Below, piece after piece: positions 60,413-64,000 of a stretch of DNA of 64,000 nt. The position numbers were made by a program, and so were the translations under genes. This DNA is from Lachnospiraceae bacterium. Lineage in GTDB: Bacteria > Bacillota > Clostridia > Lachnospirales > Lachnospiraceae. A model generated the notes under the pieces. The model saw only the letters and a list, made by a program, of their open reading frames with translations, did not search any database and was not told where the DNA came from. Each line of letters begins with the position of its first letter. Within the stretch, counting starts at the first letter, position 1. The stretch is taken from NCBI GenBank assembly GCA_910574715.1, contig CAJTCH010000003.1, positions 1 through 64,000 of the forward strand, given 5' to 3'.

Positions 60413-62867
60413 ACCGGATCCGCTCTATCAGCGAATTCTTCCTCACCGACCGGGATATCCCTGCCGCCAGCGCAATCTGAAGCACCAGTAATACAATGGA
60501 TACCACAATTGCCGCCGCTGCCGGGTAGTGATAGGCCGATATATTAAACATTCCGTGCTTTTTCGCATACAGGAATACCGGGTATCCGGCAAGGCTTCCA
60601 AGCCCTACCGAGATTGCCAGTGTACCGGCCGTATAGAACAGGCCTTCTAACTGCAGCATCTTCATAAGCTGTGCATCCGACATCCCGATCGCCTGCATCA
60701 TTCCCAGTTCTTTCCTGCGCACGTGGACACTGTTGATCATAGTATTGATCAGGTTCATCACACTGATCGCCGCCAGGATTCCAAGGAACGCATAACTCGC
60801 TCCTCTCGTCGTTGCCAAAGCCGTCCGCCACTGTTCATACTCAGCCTTCCAGGTCCGCATAGACATCCTTCCAGACGCATTTATGATATCTTGAAGCTTC
60901 TTCTCAAGCGTCTGGTCATAGTCCTTGTCTGCAATTACATGGAAGTACCTGGAGGAATTATATTCACTCAGCCGGTCCACGGCCTCCTTCGCCATGATCA
61001 GATAGTCAAAATTAGTCAGACCGTTCCTATAATCCCCGATCGCTGCAATCTCAACTTCCTTATTAAATGTCCGGCCGCCGTCCTGAATCCTCAGGTTCAG
61101 CTTATCTCCCACCTTAAGCTCAGGGTGCCAGTACTTAATCGCTTCGTCGATGAGCACCTTATCTCCTGTCTTCAATTCCTCATAAGTCACCTTTCCTTCT
61201 GTGACGCCTTTTTCCAGCTCTTTTGCATATTCCTGCGGGATTCCGTTAAGCGCATTCCCCTCTTCCTCTGAAAATACATCTCCGTCTACCCTGAGAGAGG
61301 AAAATACATCTACCCTCTCCACACCGGGAAGCGCTTCGATCTGCTGCCTCAGCGTATCATTCAGCGGATTATCCTTCTGGATCTCAGACCATTTCCGCTC
61401 TGGATGTTCCTTATTATATTCTTCTATGTCAGGCAGGATCTCATACTGCCCCACAAGAGAGCTATCGGCGCTCTCCCGGGGATCGGCGCAGGACAGAACG
61501 GTGGCAACCACCATCAGGAATACCCCTGTAGCCGCCATGGAGACGATCGTGACCGCACTTTTCTTCTTATTCTCTGTAAGGTTCCTCAGAGTCAGGCGCC
61601 CGATCGACAGGAACTCATAACCTTTCCGTCTGCTCCTTCGATTCTTCCCGGCAGTCTGCATGCGCATCGCCTCCACCTCAGAGACCTTTGCCGCCATATG
61701 CATCGGCCTGGCAAGGGAAAAATACACCGTACACACCGTTACCGCAGCCGCAAGCAGATAGACCCACCAACAGCACAGATTCACTTCACCGTCCGCCAAG
61801 ACCTCCCTTGCCGTCTCTGCAAACGCTTCCATCGCTTCAGAATCAGTAAACTTAAGGAGCCATTCTATCACTTCCCGGGATACAAATGTACCGATCAGAA
61901 GACCTGCCGGAACAGCAAAAGCAGCAATGCATAATCCTTCTCGGAGCACGATCTGCCGTATCTGGCGCTTTGTAGCGCCGATCGCTTTCATCCTGCCGAA
62001 TTCCCGGATTCTCTGGTTCATAGACACATAATAGATACTGTATATCGTGATCGCTCCCGCCAGCATGACGATCAGCATGATCAGAACGATCGACGGAACC
62101 ATGGCCGGGTCTACATAATTTGCCAGCAGATAATCTGTGTTAATGTTAATTTCACTTTCCGGGATTCCAAACTGTTCTGCCGCATTCTTGATCCTGTCTT
62201 CAATCTCATCTGTCGTAGGCTTATCCTCATCTCCGATCTGAAGAAGAAAACGGTAGGCGATCTCGTCTTTTGGAATCTCATTTTTCAGAAATGCTTCCGA
62301 TACCAGAGCCGTATAGACCCTTTTCTCATAATTATCCTCACTGTCTTCGAAGAATCCGCAGATCCGAAATTCCTTCTGCTGTGTAAGATCGAGCTCTCCG
62401 CCCCGGAAGATCTGATAAGGCACGGTGACCGTATCGCCGATATCCCCTTGCTGGCCAAGCTCCTTAAGAATCCCCGGGGATACCACGATCTCATCCTCCC
62501 GCCTGGGAATCGTTCCTTCTGCCGGCGCCATCTTATATAATTCCATCCCCGCTTCATCCACATACATCATAACGACCGATGCCTTATCAAGATTCATATA
62601 GCCTGCGTCGCTTCGGAGGCCGAACTTGGATATATCATGATGCACTGCCAATTTACGGGCCGTCTCCTCATCCACATTCCGGTAAAGAGCATGCCATGAC
62701 GGATAGAGTCTGTCTGTTACGGCAAACTGAATTTCCAGCATCCCCCGTCCCACCGCGGGAACTATGAACAGCAGCATGGTCGTCAGGATGATCGTGATTC
62801 CTATCAGTATATTCCTGTTCTTATAATATTTCATATTGTCAAATGCGACTCTCGTTGTCATCTTCAT
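60402..62867 (-). CDS. ABC transporter permease (MacB/FtsX type, two FtsX domains)
   Basis: This is an 821-residue permease. TM1 (~17-38) is followed by a large external MacB_PCD-like domain, an FtsX domain (~265-400, GRMKAIGATKRQIRQIVLRE), a TM at ~440, a second external domain and a second FtsX domain (~700-815, LGMMQAIGMSDAQLMKMLQL). This layout is common in clostridial exporters for peptides or antibiotics. It overlaps the ATPase gene start by 1 bp and converges with the AraC gene by 11 bp. Confidence 0.92.
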   Translation of the reverse strand: MKMTTRVAFDNMKYYKNRNILIGITIILTTMLLFIVPAVGRGMLEIQFAVTDRLYPSWHALYRNVDEETARKLAVHHDISKFGLRSDAGYMNLDKASVVMMYVDEAGMELYKMAPAEGTIPRREDEIVVSPGILKELGQQGDIGDTVTVPYQIFRGGELDLTQQKEFRICGFFEDSEDNYEKRVYTALVSEAFLKNEIPKDEIAYRFLLQIGDEDKPTTDEIEDRIKNAAEQFGIPESEININTDYLLANYVDPAMVPSIVLIMLIVMLAGAITIYSIYYVSMNQRIREFGRMKAIGATKRQIRQIVLREGLCIAAFAVPAGLLIGTFVSREVIEWLLKFTDSEAMEAFAETAREVLADGEVNLCCWWVYLLAAAVTVCTVYFSLARPMHMAAKVSEVEAMRMQTAGKNRRSRRKGYEFLSIGRLTLRNLTENKKKSAVTIVSMAATGVFLMVVATVLSCADPRESADSSLVGQYEILPDIEEYNKEHPERKWSEIQKDNPLNDTLRQQIEALPGVERVDVFSSLRVDGDVFSEEEGNALNGIPQEYAKELEKGVTEGKVTYEELKTGDKVLIDEAIKYWHPELKVGDKLNLRIQDGGRTFNKEVEIAAIGDYRNGLTNFDYLIMAKEAVDRLSEYNSSRYFHVIADKDYDQTLEKKLQDIINASGRMSMRTWKAEYEQWRTALATTRGASYAFLGILAAISVMNLINTMINSVHVRRKELGMMQAIGMSDAQLMKMLQLEGLFYTAGTLAISVGLGSLAGYPVFLYAKKHGMFNISAYHYPAAAAIVVSIVLLVLQIALAAGISRSVRKNSLIERIRFSE

Positions 62868-63550
62868 CAGTCACTCACCACCTTACCGTCCGCAATCTCA
62901 ATCACCCGGTCCGCCATCTGGGCGATCATCTCATCGTGCGTGATCATGACCAATGTCTGCCCAAAGTCCGTCACACAGCTCTTCATCAGGCTCATCACTT
63001 CTAGCTCTGTCTGGGAATCCAGATTCCCTGTAGGCTCATCTGCCAGGATGATAGCCGGACGGGTCACAAGCGCCCTGGCAATCGCGGTCCTCTGCTTCTG
63101 CCCTCCCGACAGCGCATTAGGCATAGTCTCTTCCTTATCCGTAAGGCCGATCTTCTCCAGCACCTCCTGTACGTCCTCCCTCTTCACCTTCCGGTTATCC
63201 AGTCCCAGCGGGAGCACGATATTCTCCCATACATTTAACGACGGGATCAGATTATAATCCTGGAAGATGAACCCGATCTTCTTCCTGCGGAATGCCGCCA
63301 GCCTGTCGTCCTTAAGCGCGAAGATATCCTTGCCCTCTATCCATACTTTCCCCTCATCCGGCCGGTCAAGCCCTCCGATCAGATGCAGGAGCGTGGACTT
63401 GCCGGAGCCCGACCGCCCCACGACCGCCGTGAACTTCCCTCTCTCTATCTCTAAGCTCGTATGGTCTACTGCCCGTACCTGATTCTCTCCTGTGCCGTAA
63501 TATTTTACCAGATCATCCACTGCCAATATCTTACCGCTGTCCATCTTCAT
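62867..63550 (-). CDS. ABC transporter ATP-binding protein (MacB/LolD-like)
   Basis: This is a 227-residue ATPase. Walker A is GRSGSGKST, the Q loop region IGFIFQDYNLIPSLNVWENI, the signature NALSGGQKQRTAIARAL and Walker B ILADEPTGNLDS, with a switch His in VMITHDEM. It pairs with the FtsX-type permease. GAGGTAACTAT precedes the ATG. No two-component genes are in the window, but the promoter has RR-type direct repeats. Confidence 0.95.
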   Translation of the reverse strand: MKMDSGKILAVDDLVKYYGTGENQVRAVDHTSLEIERGKFTAVVGRSGSGKSTLLHLIGGLDRPDEGKVWIEGKDIFALKDDRLAAFRRKKIGFIFQDYNLIPSLNVWENIVLPLGLDNRKVKREDVQEVLEKIGLTDKEETMPNALSGGQKQRTAIARALVTRPAIILADEPTGNLDSQTELEVMSLMKSCVTDFGQTLVMITHDEMIAQMADRVIEIADGKVVSD

Positions 63551-63594
63551 ATAGTTACCTCCGTTTCATGTGCCGCTTATTAAAAGTTCTATCA

Positions 63595-63633
63595 AGTATA
63601 ACTATAATCTCCTATCCTTACATATCCCTTACA
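63595..63633 (-). promoter_or_regulatory. ABC operon promoter with 11-bp-spaced direct repeats
   Basis: On the minus strand TGTAAGG-GATA-TGTAAGG (63616-63633) is an exact direct repeat with 11-bp period. It covers the -35 position of a TATACT -10 box (63595-63600). The -35 itself is poor. This is the layout of a site for an OmpR-family response-regulator dimer that activates transcription. Confidence 0.6.
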
Positions 63634-63672
63634 CCGACTATAACAATTTTGTAAGAATCCCCATACAAAAGC

Positions 63673-63701
63673 TTTACGCTGAAATCGCCAATTGATATAA
63701 T
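63673..63701 (+). promoter_or_regulatory. promoter of the 47-aa gene
   Basis: TTTACG (63673-63678), 17-bp spacer, TATAAT (63696-63701), 42 bp upstream of the small gene. Confidence 0.55.
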
Positions 63702-63743
63702 AAAGTAACGGGTAAACAACACTGATAGAAAGCAGGTGACAAT

Positions 63744-63887
63744 ATGGGACTGACGAATAGGCAATTTCAGGGCTTTGTCAGGCTTACTCTTGCACAGATC
63801 GAAAGAGCTTTGAATGAATCGCCTGACAACAAGGAATTGCAGGAATTAAAAGATATTTTTCAATCAATGTTAGAAGACGGTAACTAG
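63744..63887 (+). CDS. 47-aa conserved small protein, unknown function
   Basis: ATG follows AGCAGGTGACAAT. The protein begins MGLTNRQFQGFVRLTLAQIE, continues with SPDNKELQELKDIFQSM and ends at TAG 63885-63887. It is helical and amphipathic without a TM segment. Similar short proteins occur singly in Lachnospiraceae. It has its own promoter and diverges from the ABC operon. Confidence 0.6.
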   Translation: MGLTNRQFQGFVRLTLAQIERALNESPDNKELQELKDIFQSMLEDGN

Positions 63888-64000
63888 TACACCGAATAAT
63901 AAGTAACCAGCTATATAACTTGCCTGATTTTCCATCTGCGTCGTTGTTGTCAATCGACGTAGCGCCCACTACGCCTCATTCCTCCGCCTTGCATATGAAA
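63888..64000. other. no gene seen; inverted-repeat-rich end of window
   Basis: No supported frame is found. Short inverted repeats (CGTAG/CTACG around 63957-63975 and CGTCG/CGACG around 63940-63960) and high local GC suggest a structured element or the edge of a repeat continuing outside the window. Confidence 0.3.

Noticed and set aside
63888-64000. Start of a rightward gene at the window end
   Set aside because: All frames are short or interrupted and no ribosome site is visible.

Overview
The window reads as a chromosome segment of a low-to-mid GC Firmicute, most likely a gut Lachnospiraceae (Clostridium cluster XIVa). Reasons: strong AGGAGG ribosome sites and TTGACA/TATAAT promoters, a large Gram-positive type SRP RNA, a clostridial Na+ V-type ATPase operon in the ntpFIKECGABD order, a DUF4080 radical SAM protein, a DUF6128-like protein, and a cobalamin riboswitch linked to DUF4430 and ECF S-component genes. 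The species cannot be fixed by eye.

Layout. (1) 1-13.8 kb is the right end of a temperate prophage. A leftward early/replication cluster holds a Dam-type methylase, a primase-helicase, a DnaD-like protein, RusA, a NinB-like protein, an ERF annealing protein and a DUF1351 protein, plus small zinc-ribbon and membrane proteins. It meets a rightward XRE repressor at a divergent promoter/operator. Two accessory membrane proteins follow, then a tyrosine integrase beside a tRNA array. (2) 13.8-14.4 kb is a leftward six-gene tRNA operon (Pro, Gly, Arg, His, Gln, Lys) with a consensus promoter. (3) 14.4-23.7 kb is a long leftward run. It starts with zinc-ribbon membrane proteins, passes through a soluble VirD4/TraG-like ATPase, a YARHG protein and a lipoprotein amidase, and ends in housekeeping enzymes (THUMP methyltransferase, RdgB, YfcE-like phosphodiesterase). 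Divergent from it at 24-25.4 kb are a glycan-binding protein and a VanX-like dipeptidase. (4) 25.5-26.1 kb holds an Asn/Ser repeat protein, a palindromic repeat and a nuclease gene fragment. (5) 26.2-34.8 kb is the V-ATPase operon.

(6) 34.9-40.8 kb has TrmL, an aminotransferase, an Lrp regulator, an AIR-synthase-like protein, a B12-binding radical SAM protein, SRP RNA and TadA. (7) 40.8-48.4 kb has a DUF6128-like protein, dGTPase, an XRE protein with tandem repeats, a coiled-coil protein, a GH2 glycosidase and an Sfp-type transferase. (8) 48.6-51.5 kb is aroF-aroB-SDR, followed by a candidate small RNA. (9) 51.8-55.7 kb is the leftward arabinose operon araA-kinase-araD. (10) 55.9-58.2 kb has a frameshifted winged-helix remnant, a candidate type I toxin-antitoxin locus and a MATE transporter with a structured leader. 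(11) 58.2-60.4 kb is a cobalamin-riboswitch operon (DUF4430, ECF S component, AraC regulator). (12) 60.4-63.9 kb is a MacB/FtsX-like ABC exporter with an 11-bp-periodic operator, and a small protein.

The items most worth checking are the VirD4-like ATPase and cell-wall cluster at 16.9-25.4 kb, the convergent toxin/antisense locus at 56.2-56.5 kb, the cobalamin-controlled uptake module, and a prophage intergenic region where face-to-face promoters are flanked symmetrically by two LexA-box-like sites.
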